The notes under the pieces were generated by a model. That model was not told where the DNA came from and searched no databases. It was given only the letters and a program-made list of their open reading frames with translations. Below are positions 22,451 through 31,208 of a DNA stretch of 39,721 nt, piece after piece. A program made the position numbers and the translations under genes. Every line of letters starts with the position of its first letter. Position 1 is the first letter of the stretch. Origin of the DNA: Symbiobacterium thermophilum (GTDB taxonomy: Bacteria > Bacillota > Sulfobacillia > DYFQ01); the NCBI GenBank assembly GCA_020725105.1, contig DYFQ01000029.1, positions 1 to 39,721 on the forward strand. Direction: 5' to 3'.

Positions 22451-22465
22451 CATCAACAGCTGATG
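22451..22465 (+). promoter_or_regulatory. ArsR/SmtB-type operator before the metal sensor
   Basis: CATCA-N5-TGATG at 22451-22465, flanked by ATATAT and TTTTT. This AT-rich dyad lies 19 bases before the regulator's ATG in an otherwise very GC-rich region. It resembles operators of ArsR/SmtB repressors and is the likely autoregulatory site for the sensor-ATPase operon. Confidence 0.65.
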
Positions 22466-22484
22466 TTTTTGCGGGGGCTTGCCC

Positions 22485-22844
22485 ATGGCGGTCGGAACCG
22501 ACCAGGCTACCCAACGGCCAAAGGTGACGCGCGCGGCGCTCAAGGCCAAGCTGTTTCGCGGCCTTGGCGACCCGTCGCGGCTGGCCATCCTGGAGACCCT
22601 GAGAGACGGCCCGCGGTGCGTGTCGGACATCACCGGCCTTACGGGGCTCAGTCAGCCCAACGTCTCCAACCACCTGGCCTGCCTGCGCGACTGCGGCCTG
22701 GTCAGGGCCCGGCCCCGGGGTCGCCACGTGTACTATTCCCTGGCCCATCCCGGGGTGGCCGAAATCCTGGCCCGGGCCGATAAACTGATGGAGCGGGTCG
22801 CCGCCGGGGTGGAAGCCTGCCCCAACTACCAAGAGCGGACTTGA
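22485..22844 (+). CDS. ArsR/SmtB-family metal sensor, CmtR-type
   Basis: Winged-helix repressor of 119 residues. The DNA-binding core is clear: FRGLGDPSRLAILETLRDG, SDITGLTGLSQPNVSNHLACLRDCGLV, then the wing RPRGRHVYYSL. Cysteines fall in CLRDC (C-x3-C in the recognition helix) with a further Cys near the C-terminus (EACPNY). That is the arrangement used by mycobacterial CmtR to bind Cd(II)/Pb(II). Another Cys lies in RCVSD. It should leave its operator when such metals bind. ATG 22485 follows GGGGG by seven bases. The metal ATPase gene begins 45 bp downstream, so the two form a sensor-pump operon. Confidence 0.88.
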   Translation: MAVGTDQATQRPKVTRAALKAKLFRGLGDPSRLAILETLRDGPRCVSDITGLTGLSQPNVSNHLACLRDCGLVRARPRGRHVYYSLAHPGVAEILARADKLMERVAAGVEACPNYQERT

Positions 22845-22889
22845 ACCCGGCCGACCACCGGTGCCGGCTCCGGACTGGAGAGAGTGCTG

Positions 22890-25004
22890 ATGGGCCAGCG
22901 ACTGGCAAGACTACAACTGGGCGTGGGCGGGATGGACTGCGCCCAGTGCGCGCTGCACGTGGAGGAAGCGGTCCGCTCGCTTCCCGGCGTCCGCGACGCC
23001 CGGGTGCTGCTGGGCGCCGAGCGGCTCGACGTCGTCCACGACCCGGACCTGGTCGACCTGGGCCAGGTGACCCGGGCCGTGGAGCGGGCCGGCTACCACG
23101 TGAAGGACGGTTCGGCCCGGGCTGCCCACGCGGGCCCCGCCGGCCTGGCGGCGCGGGTCGCCTGGACCTTCGCGGCGCTGGTCGCGGTGGTGTTTCTCGT
23201 GGCCATGGTCGGCGAGGGGCTGGGGCTCCTCGACGCCGCGCTGGAGCACGCGCCGCCGGGCCTGGCCGTTGCCGCCGTCCTGCTGGGCGGCTACCCCATC
23301 TTCAAGAACGTCCTCACCGCGCTTCGCCGCGGCAAGGTGACGGCCCACGCCCTCATGACCCTGGGCGTCGCCGGCGCCCTTGCCATCGGCGAGTACCCGG
23401 CGGCGGCCGTGATCGTTGTCTTCATGCGGGTGGCGGAAGCCCTGGAGAGCTACACCACCCGCCACGCCCGGCGGGCCCTGAGCGCGCTGACCCGCCTCGC
23501 TCCCGACGTGGCCCATCTCGCGCGCGACGGCCGGGAAGAGGACGTGCCCGCGGCCGCCCTCAAGACCGGCGACCGGGTGGCCGTCCGGCCGGGAGAACGC
23601 GTGCCCGCCGACGGCGTGGTCGTCGCCGGCCAGGCCGCCGTTGACCAGTCGCCCATCACCGGCGAGAGCATGCCGGTGGAAAAGCTCCCCGGTGCCGAGG
23701 TCTTCGCCGGGACCATCGTCCACGGCGGCCGCCTGGAGGTCAGGGTCACCCGGACCGGCCCGGAGAGCACCCTTGGCCGCATCATCAAGCTTGTGGAAGA
23801 AGCCGAGGCGCGCAAAGCACCCATCCAGCGGGTCGCCGACCGGTTCACGGCGTGGTACCTGCCGGTGGTGGTCGGCGTCGCCGGCGCCACCTACCTGCTG
23901 GGCCGGAACCCGACCGCCGCCATCGCCGTACTCCTGGTCGCCTGCGCCTGCGCCGTCGCCCTGGCCACCCCGACCGCCGTCATCGCGTCGGTCGGCGCGG
24001 CGGCCCGCCGCGGGATCCTGATCAAGGGTGGGCGGTACCTGGAGGCCCTGGCGCGGGCCGATACGCTGGTCATGGACAAGACCGGCACCCTCACCTTCGG
24101 CCGGCCGGCGGTGACGGACGTGGTGGCCCTGGACGGTCACGGCGCCGTGGACGTCCTCAGGCTGGCGGCGGCCGCCGAGCGCTTCTCGGAACACCCGGTG
24201 GCCGCGGCCGTCCGGACCGCCGCGGCCCGGCAGGGGATTGCCGTGGCGGCGCCCGAGCGTTTTGAGCCCCTGGTCGGCCTGGGCGTCCAGGCCCGCTGGA
24301 ACGGTCACGACGTGCTGGTCGGCAGCCGGAGGCTCCTCGACGTGCACCACGTGCCCCTCCCCAGGGCCGCCGAGGACCGGGCGGCGGGCTGGGAAGCCCA
24401 GGGCAAGACCGCGTTTTACGTGGTGGCGGACGGCCGGCCCGTCGGCATGCTGGCCGTCGCCGATACCCCACGGCCTGAGGTGCCCGAAGCCCTCGGGGCC
24501 CTGCGGCGCCTGGGCATCCGCCGGATCGTCCTGCTCACGGGGGACAACGAACGGTCGGCCAGGGCTCTGGCGGCCGAACTGGGCGCCGGCTTCCGGGCGA
24601 ATCTCTTACCCGAAGACAAGATCGCCGTGGTCCGCAAGCTTCAGGCCCGGGGTCACGTCGTCATCGTGGTCGGCGACGGGGTGAACGACGCGCCCGCCCT
24701 GGCCCAGGCCGACGTGGGGGTGGCCATGGGGGTCGCCGGCACCGACGCGGCCATGGAAGCCGCCGACGTGGTGCTCATGGGCGACGACTGGCGTGCCCTG
24801 GCCGAAGCGGTCCGCATCGGCCGGCGCACCTTCCGGGTGATCCAGCAGAACCTGGCCGTGGGCGTGCTGTACAACGTGGTGGGCATGAGCCTGGCCGCCG
24901 TGGGCCTGCTTCCGCCTGTGGTCGCCGCCGCCAGCCAGTCGCTCCCCGACCTCCTGATCATGCTCAACTCTACCCGCCTGCTGCGCAGCCCCGCCGGGCG
25001 CTGA
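22890..25004 (+). CDS. P1B-type heavy-metal ATPase with CAC membrane motif
   Basis: Membrane metal-transporting ATPase of 704 residues. Residues 13-21 are an N-terminal HMA domain (GGMDCAQCA; Cys17, Cys20). Then follow paired TM helices, the actuator TGES (257-260), the phosphorylated Asp396 in DKTGT, SEHP, TGDN and GDGVNDAP. The metal-site helix reads CAC (352-354) in VACACAVALATPTA, where nearly all P1B pumps have CPC, SPC or TPC. The last helix reads SQSLPDLLIMLNSTRLL, unlike the usual Zn/Cd or Cu patterns. Start ATG 22890, nine bases after GGAG. Co-transcribed with the CmtR-like sensor, so it probably exports Cd, Pb or Zn, but the altered site makes the ion uncertain. Confidence 0.92.
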   Translation: MGQRLARLQLGVGGMDCAQCALHVEEAVRSLPGVRDARVLLGAERLDVVHDPDLVDLGQVTRAVERAGYHVKDGSARAAHAGPAGLAARVAWTFAALVAVVFLVAMVGEGLGLLDAALEHAPPGLAVAAVLLGGYPIFKNVLTALRRGKVTAHALMTLGVAGALAIGEYPAAAVIVVFMRVAEALESYTTRHARRALSALTRLAPDVAHLARDGREEDVPAAALKTGDRVAVRPGERVPADGVVVAGQAAVDQSPITGESMPVEKLPGAEVFAGTIVHGGRLEVRVTRTGPESTLGRIIKLVEEAEARKAPIQRVADRFTAWYLPVVVGVAGATYLLGRNPTAAIAVLLVACACAVALATPTAVIASVGAAARRGILIKGGRYLEALARADTLVMDKTGTLTFGRPAVTDVVALDGHGAVDVLRLAAAAERFSEHPVAAAVRTAAARQGIAVAAPERFEPLVGLGVQARWNGHDVLVGSRRLLDVHHVPLPRAAEDRAAGWEAQGKTAFYVVADGRPVGMLAVADTPRPEVPEALGALRRLGIRRIVLLTGDNERSARALAAELGAGFRANLLPEDKIAVVRKLQARGHVVIVVGDGVNDAPALAQADVGVAMGVAGTDAAMEAADVVLMGDDWRALAEAVRIGRRTFRVIQQNLAVGVLYNVVGMSLAAVGLLPPVVAAASQSLPDLLIMLNSTRLLRSPAGR

Positions 25005-25077
25005 GACGGCCACCGCGGCCCGCTCGTGCTCGGGCGTGGGCTACCTGGCCCCCGGCTTCATCCACACCTGGCCGGCG

Positions 25078-25830
25078 CTACGGTCTGCGCGCCAGCACCA
25101 CCAGGCGCCTGGCCTGGTGGTCGTAGGGGCTTCCCGCCACGTCGCCGTGGACGGCGGTCACCTCGAAGCCGCTCCCGGCCAGCAGCGAGGTGAGCTCCAC
25201 GGCCGAATAGGGGCGGTGGGAGACGGTCAGATCCGTCCGCTGCCCGTCTTTCAAGAGGATCCAGCGGTTCTCCATCCAGCCCCAGTTCCGGGTGACCTTG
25301 CGTTCCTCCAGGACGATCATGCCCTCCTGCTCGTACCAGTCCCGCTCCCGGAAGATGCGGGCCAGCACCTCCTTGCCCATCATCTCCAGGAGGAAGACCC
25401 CACCGGGCTTGAGGGAGCGGAAGACGTTGTCCACCACCCGCCGGTCGTCCGCGGGGTCCTCGAAGTAGCCAAAGGAGGTGAAGAAGTTGATGGCGCCGTC
25501 GAAGCTCTCGGGGCGGCAGAATTCCCGCATGTCGGCCTCGACGAACTCGACGGTAAGCCCCTCGGCCCGGGCGCGTTCCACTGCCCGGTCGAGGTAGGCC
25601 CGGGTGCGATCCACGCCGGTCACCAGAAACCCCCGCCGGGCCAGCTCCAGGGAATGTCGCCCGCCCCCGCAGCAAAGGTCCAGCACCCGGGCGCCGGGCC
25701 CGACGCCCAGCAGGGCAACGATCTGGTCCACCTCCCCCGGCGTCTGCTCCAGGCGCCGCCGGGAGAAAAGCAGCGGGCCCACCGTCTCCCAGAAGACGTC
25801 CTGATCGTACCAGGGCCTGCCCTCGGCCAC
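25078..25830 (-). CDS. class I SAM-dependent methyltransferase
   Basis: Methyltransferase of 250 residues with motif I VLDLCCGGGRHSLELA, motif post-I VTGVDRTRAYLDRA, FVEADMREF, motif II FDGAINFFTSFGYFED and LKPGGVFLLEMMGKE. The family is that of small-molecule methyltransferases with an insertion after strand 5 (RNWGWMENRWI). The substrate is not predictable. I place the start at GTG 25830 behind GGGGAGG; the longer reading to 25971 has low-complexity Arg/Gly sequence and no ribosome site. It converges on the metal ATPase gene (73 bp apart, no terminator seen) and is divergent from the dhaM fusion; the 206 bp between those starts shows no gene. Confidence 0.88.
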   Translation of the reverse strand: MAEGRPWYDQDVFWETVGPLLFSRRRLEQTPGEVDQIVALLGVGPGARVLDLCCGGGRHSLELARRGFLVTGVDRTRAYLDRAVERARAEGLTVEFVEADMREFCRPESFDGAINFFTSFGYFEDPADDRRVVDNVFRSLKPGGVFLLEMMGKEVLARIFRERDWYEQEGMIVLEERKVTRNWGWMENRWILLKDGQRTDLTVSHRPYSAVELTSLLAGSGFEVTAVHGDVAGSPYDHQARRLVVLARRP

Positions 25831-26036
25831 AGGCCTCCCCACCCTTCCGTGAAGCCCTGGCAAGCTTCTGCGGCCCACCCGGCGTTCCCTACCGCGGGCG
25901 CTCCCGGCCGGCCGGGGGTACGCGCCGACCACCCGGGAGAACCTCTTGAAAGAGGGACCGCCGTGTAGCAACCTGGGGTTGCGGACCCTGTTTGCCCATC
26001 GAAAAGCCGTCCGGTCGCCGAGGAAGGGACACGACC

Positions 26037-28637
26037 ATGATGGGCCTGGTCATCGTGGCTCACAGCCACCGGCTGGCCGAAGGTGTCAGGGAACTGGCCG
26101 AACAGATGAGCCGGGGCAAGGTCGCCATCGCCACCGCCGGCGGGCTCGACGAGGCAACCATCGGCACCAGCCCCGAGCGCATCGCCCGGGCCATCGAGGC
26201 GGTGTCCGGCCCCGACGGCGTGCTGGTGCTCATGGATCTGGGGAGCGCGCTCCTGAGCGCCGAGATGGCGCTGGAACTGCTTCCCCCCGAACGCGGGGAA
26301 CGGGTTGTCCTCTCGGAGGCGCCGCTGGTGGAAGGGGCCGTGGCGGCGGCGGCCGTGGCCGCCGCGGGGGCAACCCTGGAGGAGGCGGCCGCCGAGGCCA
26401 GGGCGGCGCTGGACCCCAAGCGGGCGCAGCTTGCCACCGTTGAGCCGTCCCTTGCCGCCGTCTCCCCGGCTGAACCCGGCACCCCGCCGGAAGCCGGTCC
26501 CGGGCCGCAGGCGGTTCGGACCGGCCGGACCACCCTGGTCAATCCCCTGGGCCTGCACGCCCGGCCCGCCGCCCGGCTCGTGGAAGCGGCCGCCCGGTTC
26601 AAGGCAGCGGTCCGGGTGCGGAACGCGACGCGGGGCGCCGGGCCCGTCAACGCCAGGAGCATCAACGCCGTGGCGTTGCTGGACGCGCGCCAGGGGGACG
26701 AGCTGGTCGTCGAGGCTGAAGGTCCCGAGGCCGAGCAGGCCGTGACCGCACTCACCGCCCTCGTTGCCTCGGGCTTCGGGGAAGTGGAACCGGCCCGGGC
26801 CGCCGTGGCCCAACCGGCAACTCAACCGGTCGAGGCGCCGGGAGCGGCCGGCGAGCCGCCATACCGGGGAACCACTGTCCTGCGGGGCGTCCGCGCCTCA
26901 CCCGGCATCGCCCTCGGCCCGGCCGTCGCGCTCCGCCCGGCCCGACCAGCCGTGCCCCGCCAGCGCGTGGCCGATGACCCCGACGCGGAACTCCGGCGCC
27001 TGGAGCAGGCCAGGCGGGCCGGGGCCGCCGAACTGGCGGCCCTCGGCGGCAAGCTCGCCGCCACCCTGGGCCGGTACGAGGCGGCCATCTTCGACGCCCA
27101 CCGGGCCTTTCTCGACGACCCGGAGTTGCTGGAGGGCGTGGAGCGGGCCATCCGCCAGGAGGGGCTCAGCGCCGAGGCGGCGTGGGAGCGCCAGCTCACC
27201 AGCACCGCTGAGCGTTACCGGGCCCTGGACAACCCGGTCCTGAAGGGGCGCGCCACGGACCTGGAGGACGTCCGTGACCGGGTGCTGCTGGCCCTCGCGG
27301 CCACGGCCGGCGCCGGCGGGTCGGCGCCCGGGCCCGACGAACCGGCACTCCCGGCAGAAGGGCCGGAACCCGGCCGGTCAGGGGTCCTCGTCGCCGGGGA
27401 CCTCACCCCCTCCCAGGTGGCGCGACTCGACCCGGGCCGGGTGCTGGCGGTGGTCACCGCGGCAGGCAGCGCCACCTCGCACGCCATGGTGCTGGCCCGC
27501 TCCATGGGGCTCCCCGCCGTGGTGGGCGTGGGTCGGGCGGTCCTGGGGGTGCCCGATGGAGCCCCCCTGGGAGTGGACGGCGAGCGCGGGGTGGTCGTCG
27601 TCGAGCCCGACGCCGCCAGCGAGGCCGAACTCCGGCGCCGGCGGGAAACGTGGCTGGCACGGCGGCGCCGGGCCCACCAGACCCGCCACCGGCCGGCGGT
27701 CACCACCGACGGCCGGCGGGTGGAGGTGGCGGCCAACGCCGGGAGCCTGGAGGACGCCAGGGCGGCCAGGGAGGCGGGCGCCGACGGGATCGGCCTCCTG
27801 CGCACCGAGTTTCTGTTTCTGGACCGCGAGCAACCGCCCGACGAGTCAGAGCAGGTCAGCGCGTACCGGGCTATCGCCGAGGCCGTGGCCCCCCACCCTG
27901 TCATCATCCGGACCCTCGACGTGGGCGGGGACAAACCCGTCAGGTACCTGGAGACCGCGGCCGAGACCAACCCGTTCCTGGGCATCCGCGGCCTGCGCGT
28001 CAGCCTCGCTCACCCGGAACTGTTCCGCACCCAGCTCCGGGCCATCCTGCGGGCCGCGTCGGCCGGCCGGGTGCGGCTCATGTTTCCCATGGTGGCCACC
28101 CCGGAAGAACTGGCGGCCGCCCTGGAGCACCTGGCCGCGGCGCGCGTCGCTCTGCGCCGGGCGGGTGACCCGGCGGCGGAGTCCGGCATCGAGGTGGGCA
28201 TCATGGTGGAAGTGCCCTCGGCGGCCCTGCTGGCCGGGCACCTGGCCCGGCAGGCCGAGTTCTTCAGCCTGGGAACCAACGACCTGACCCAGTACGTGAT
28301 GGCGGCGGAACGGGGAAATCCCGGCGTGGCGGCGCTGTCAGACCCCTTGCACCCCGCCGTGCTCCGGCTCGTCGACATGGTGGTCCGGGCGGCTCACGAC
28401 GCTGGACGCTGGGTGGGCGTCTGCGGGGAGATGGCCGGCGATCCGGTGGCCGTTCCGATCCTGGTGGGGCTGGGCATCGACGAGTTGAGCGCCGCGCCCG
28501 TGGCCGTGCCCGGCGCCAAGGCGGTGATCCGGCGGCTGGACACCGCCCGCGCCGGCCAGGTGGCCCGCGCGGCCCTGGAGGCGCCCGACGCCGAGGGCGT
28601 GCGGGCCATGGTCAGACGGGAGTTTCCCGTCCGCTAG
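26037..28637 (+). CDS. dhaM: DhaM-HPr-Enzyme I fusion, PEP-dependent phosphorelay for dihydroxyacetone kinase
   Basis: A single chain of 866 residues holding a whole phosphorelay. Residues 1-125 are the EIIA-Dha domain (LVIVAHSHRLAEG, His9). Then comes an Ala/Pro linker and HPr at about 160-250 (NPLGLHARPAARLVE, His174). A complete Enzyme I follows from about 280 to the end: GSATSHAMVLARSMGLPAVVG with His482, RTEFLFLDRE, RTLDVGGDKPVRYL, GTNDLTQYVMA, and VCGEMAGDP. E. coli DhaM has the same order but only a shortened EI, so this version could take phosphate from PEP to DhaL-ADP unaided. ATG 26037 follows AGGAAGGG. It faces glpC tail to tail; the two stop codons share CTAG at 28634-28637. Confidence 0.93.
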   Translation: MMGLVIVAHSHRLAEGVRELAEQMSRGKVAIATAGGLDEATIGTSPERIARAIEAVSGPDGVLVLMDLGSALLSAEMALELLPPERGERVVLSEAPLVEGAVAAAAVAAAGATLEEAAAEARAALDPKRAQLATVEPSLAAVSPAEPGTPPEAGPGPQAVRTGRTTLVNPLGLHARPAARLVEAAARFKAAVRVRNATRGAGPVNARSINAVALLDARQGDELVVEAEGPEAEQAVTALTALVASGFGEVEPARAAVAQPATQPVEAPGAAGEPPYRGTTVLRGVRASPGIALGPAVALRPARPAVPRQRVADDPDAELRRLEQARRAGAAELAALGGKLAATLGRYEAAIFDAHRAFLDDPELLEGVERAIRQEGLSAEAAWERQLTSTAERYRALDNPVLKGRATDLEDVRDRVLLALAATAGAGGSAPGPDEPALPAEGPEPGRSGVLVAGDLTPSQVARLDPGRVLAVVTAAGSATSHAMVLARSMGLPAVVGVGRAVLGVPDGAPLGVDGERGVVVVEPDAASEAELRRRRETWLARRRRAHQTRHRPAVTTDGRRVEVAANAGSLEDARAAREAGADGIGLLRTEFLFLDREQPPDESEQVSAYRAIAEAVAPHPVIIRTLDVGGDKPVRYLETAAETNPFLGIRGLRVSLAHPELFRTQLRAILRAASAGRVRLMFPMVATPEELAAALEHLAAARVALRRAGDPAAESGIEVGIMVEVPSAALLAGHLARQAEFFSLGTNDLTQYVMAAERGNPGVAALSDPLHPAVLRLVDMVVRAAHDAGRWVGVCGEMAGDPVAVPILVGLGIDELSAAPVAVPGAKAVIRRLDTARAGQVARAALEAPDAEGVRAMVRREFPVR

Positions 28638-29884
28638 GCCTGCCCGTCGGCAAGCCCGTAGGCCCGGGCCAGCAGTTCGATGGGGTGCAGGCACCGCACG
28701 CCGGTGGCGTGGGTGATCTGCCAGCGGCAGGTCTCGCTGTCGCACGCGGCGACGGTGGCCCCGCTATCCTTCACGAAGTCAAAGAGCGGCCGGCCCACTG
28801 CCATCCCGACGGCGTACTTCTCCTTCTTGAGGCCGTAGGTACCGGCGATGCCGCAGCACGCCGCGCCGCTCTCCTCGACCTCGAGGCCGGGAATGATGGC
28901 CATCAACTCGGTGGCGGGATGACCGATCCGGTGGGCGTTGAGCTGGCACGGCGGGTGGTAGGCCACGCGCAGCTCCAGCGGTTCAAAGCCGGTGTCCAGT
29001 TCGCCGGCCTCGTGCATGGCCATCAGGTACTCGCAGACGTCGTAGGTGTGCTCGCCCACCAGGCGCGCCGCCTCCGAGTCGTCGCCCAGCAGTTCGCGGG
29101 CCTCCGCCTTGAGGGTCAGCGTGCAACTGGTGGAGGTGCCGACGATGTCGTAACCGGCCTCGACGACGGGGGCCAGGTGGCGGAGGTTGGTCTGAAAGCA
29201 GGCGCGCGCCGGGTCGAAGTCGCCGTTGGACAGCATCGGCAGCCCGCAACACACCTGCTCCGGCACGATGACCTCCACGCCGTTGCGCTCGAGCACCGCC
29301 AGGGCCGCCCGGCCCACGTGCGGCTCGTAATAATTGGCGGCGCACCCGTGGAAGTAGGCCACCTTGCGCCGCCCCGTAGTAAACCTGGCCCCGGCAGCCT
29401 CGCGAGCCCTGCCGCCGCGGCGCGAGAACCATTCCCGGAAGGTGCGGTTGGCAAAGCGGGGTAGCGGCGCCCGCCGGTCGATCCCCAGCAGAACTTCGGC
29501 GGCCCAGCGCGACGCGGCGTTGTGCAGCAGCAGGTTGGCTACGGGCGCCACGGGCCGGGCGAGCCGGCCCAGAAGTTCGGCCCGGCCCAGCAGCCGTTCG
29601 CGAAGGGGCACCCCGCCGCGGTCACGGAAGAGGCTGGCCCGGGCCCTGGCATTGAGTTCCGCGATCTTGACCCCGGCCGGGCAGACCAGGTTGCACACCC
29701 GGCAACCGTTACAGTAGTCCACCGAGGCGTCCGGCGAAGGCTCCCGGGGCGATCGGAACCGTTGCGCCTGCGGGCCGGCGTACTTGGGGCCCGGAAAAGC
29801 GCCGGTCACCTGGGCCGGCGGGCAGTAGCTGGTGCAGATGTTACACTTGATGCACGCGTCCAGGGTTGCCTCGACGTCAGCCAT
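28634..29884 (-). CDS. glpC: anaerobic glycerol-3-phosphate dehydrogenase subunit GlpC
   Basis: Iron-sulfur membrane-linking subunit of 416 residues. Two ferredoxin-type [4Fe-4S] motifs lie near the N-terminus (CIKCNICTSYCP and CNGCRVCNLVCP), followed by two CCG domains (EQVCCGLP and ESGAACCGIAGT with further cysteines), as in heterodisulfide-reductase-like proteins. It passes electrons from GlpA to the quinone pool. ATG 29884 overlaps glpB by 8 bp. It is the last gene of the glp/dha run, ending exactly at the stop of the opposing dhaM fusion. Length is close to the E. coli protein (396). Confidence 0.92.
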   Translation of the reverse strand: MADVEATLDACIKCNICTSYCPPAQVTGAFPGPKYAGPQAQRFRSPREPSPDASVDYCNGCRVCNLVCPAGVKIAELNARARASLFRDRGGVPLRERLLGRAELLGRLARPVAPVANLLLHNAASRWAAEVLLGIDRRAPLPRFANRTFREWFSRRGGRAREAAGARFTTGRRKVAYFHGCAANYYEPHVGRAALAVLERNGVEVIVPEQVCCGLPMLSNGDFDPARACFQTNLRHLAPVVEAGYDIVGTSTSCTLTLKAEARELLGDDSEAARLVGEHTYDVCEYLMAMHEAGELDTGFEPLELRVAYHPPCQLNAHRIGHPATELMAIIPGLEVEESGAACCGIAGTYGLKKEKYAVGMAVGRPLFDFVKDSGATVAACDSETCRWQITHATGVRCLHPIELLARAYGLADGQA

Positions 29885-31208
29885 GGCCCCCACGTCCTGT
29901 CGGCAGGTCAGCTCGGGATCCTTCCCCCGAGCCCGGCTCAACGCTCTTCCCCGCTGCCGCCCGGCCGGCCCGGTAGCCGGTGGCCAGGGATACCCCCTCG
30001 TGGGACTTCTCCCGCCAGAGGTCGGTCCCGGCCAGGACGGCCCCGGCCGCGTACACGTTGCCGTAGACCACCTGGCCCTCGCCCGTCACCGGCCGCAGCC
30101 GCCCGTCCACCCGCACCCCGGCGCGGTAGATGGGATGCCCGTCGGGGTGCATCAGTTGCGGGCGCAGCCAGCCCTCGCGGGCCGCGGGGGCCGAGACCGG
30201 CAACCCCAGGGCCACCTCGGCCACGCTGCCGTCCGGGCGGGTCACGATTCCCCCGCCCAGAATGCCGCCGGTGGCCAGAACGAAGGCGGCGGCCGGGTGG
30301 CGTTGCACCCGCGACGCGGTGGCGGTGCCGACGGCCACCAACCGGTCGCCGTCGGCGAAGGCCTGCACCACCTCGGCGCCGATGGTGATCCGGACGCGGC
30401 GGGCGGCCAGGTGGCGCCGCAGCGCCTCGAACAGCCGGAAGCCGGGCACCGAGGGCGGCAGGGTCGGGACCTCGAAAACCGGAACGCCCACCGCTTCCTC
30501 CAGCCGGACGACCACCTCGGGGTGCCGCCTGAACCCGAGCACCGCCGGGAGACCGATCCGGTCCACGCCCGAAGCGTGCGGCCGCACCGCGCGGATGACC
30601 TCGTTCAGGACGGCCGGGTCGTCCAGCAAGGACGCCAGGACCACCGCGGTCTGGGGGCGCCGGGCCCGGACCGCCGCGACGTCAAGCCAGACGTGTCCGG
30701 CGTCAAGTCCTTGCGCCCGCAGGTTGGCGGCCACAAAGCCGGGGTAAAAATCCTGTGTCCCGGCGAAGCCGGCGATCAGGGTCCGGCCTTCGGCCACGGC
30801 CGCCCCGGCAGCCATGGCCCGCGGCACGAGGCAGGTCGGCTTCAACGCGCCGGCAGGGGTCGGCAGCATCTGGTTGGCGTCGAGGCTGCCTTCGTAGGCG
30901 AGCCCCTGGGCCGCGACGGCCCGTCCGAAGGCGTTCAGGGCTTCCTCGACCCCGGCCACGCCGACCAGGGCGTAAGGGTGGCCGGGAGCCTCCTCGACCA
31001 GCCGCGCCACGATCTCGCGCGGCCGCTTCACCGGGTCCGCCGCCCCCGGCGGCCAGTACCCCAGGACGTCCACGGTCCCGGCGGCCAGGTGCGTGGTGCC
31101 GACGCCACCGGCCAGGACCGCAACCCGGGCTCCCGCCTCGGCGGCCCCCAGCGCCGCCGCCAGGCCCGCCGGCCCCGCGCCGACGACGACGACGTCCTGG
31201 CTAGCCAT
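29877..31208 (-). CDS. glpB: anaerobic glycerol-3-phosphate dehydrogenase subunit GlpB
   Basis: Flavoprotein subunit of 443 residues. It opens with DVVVVGAGPAGLAAALGAAEAGARV, a canonical FAD/NAD-binding Rossmann stretch, and later has FVLATGGILGGGIV and VYGNVYAAGAVLAG, as in GlpB. It joins GlpA and GlpC to oxidise sn-glycerol-3-phosphate to DHAP with a quinone acceptor under anaerobic conditions. ATG 31208 sits behind AGGAG and overlaps the glpA stop (ATGGCTAG); the end overlaps glpC. The C-terminal tail (about 25 residues after RAGRAAAG) is low-complexity. Confidence 0.92.
   Translation of the reverse strand: MASQDVVVVGAGPAGLAAALGAAEAGARVAVLAGGVGTTHLAAGTVDVLGYWPPGAADPVKRPREIVARLVEEAPGHPYALVGVAGVEEALNAFGRAVAAQGLAYEGSLDANQMLPTPAGALKPTCLVPRAMAAGAAVAEGRTLIAGFAGTQDFYPGFVAANLRAQGLDAGHVWLDVAAVRARRPQTAVVLASLLDDPAVLNEVIRAVRPHASGVDRIGLPAVLGFRRHPEVVVRLEEAVGVPVFEVPTLPPSVPGFRLFEALRRHLAARRVRITIGAEVVQAFADGDRLVAVGTATASRVQRHPAAAFVLATGGILGGGIVTRPDGSVAEVALGLPVSAPAAREGWLRPQLMHPDGHPIYRAGVRVDGRLRPVTGEGQVVYGNVYAAGAVLAGTDLWREKSHEGVSLATGYRAGRAAAGKSVEPGSGEGSRADLPTGRGGHG

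Noticed and set aside
28634-28637. CTAG shared by the stop codons of dhaM and glpC on opposite strands
   Set aside because: A neat economy of space but expected for tightly packed convergent genes; no regulatory meaning supported.
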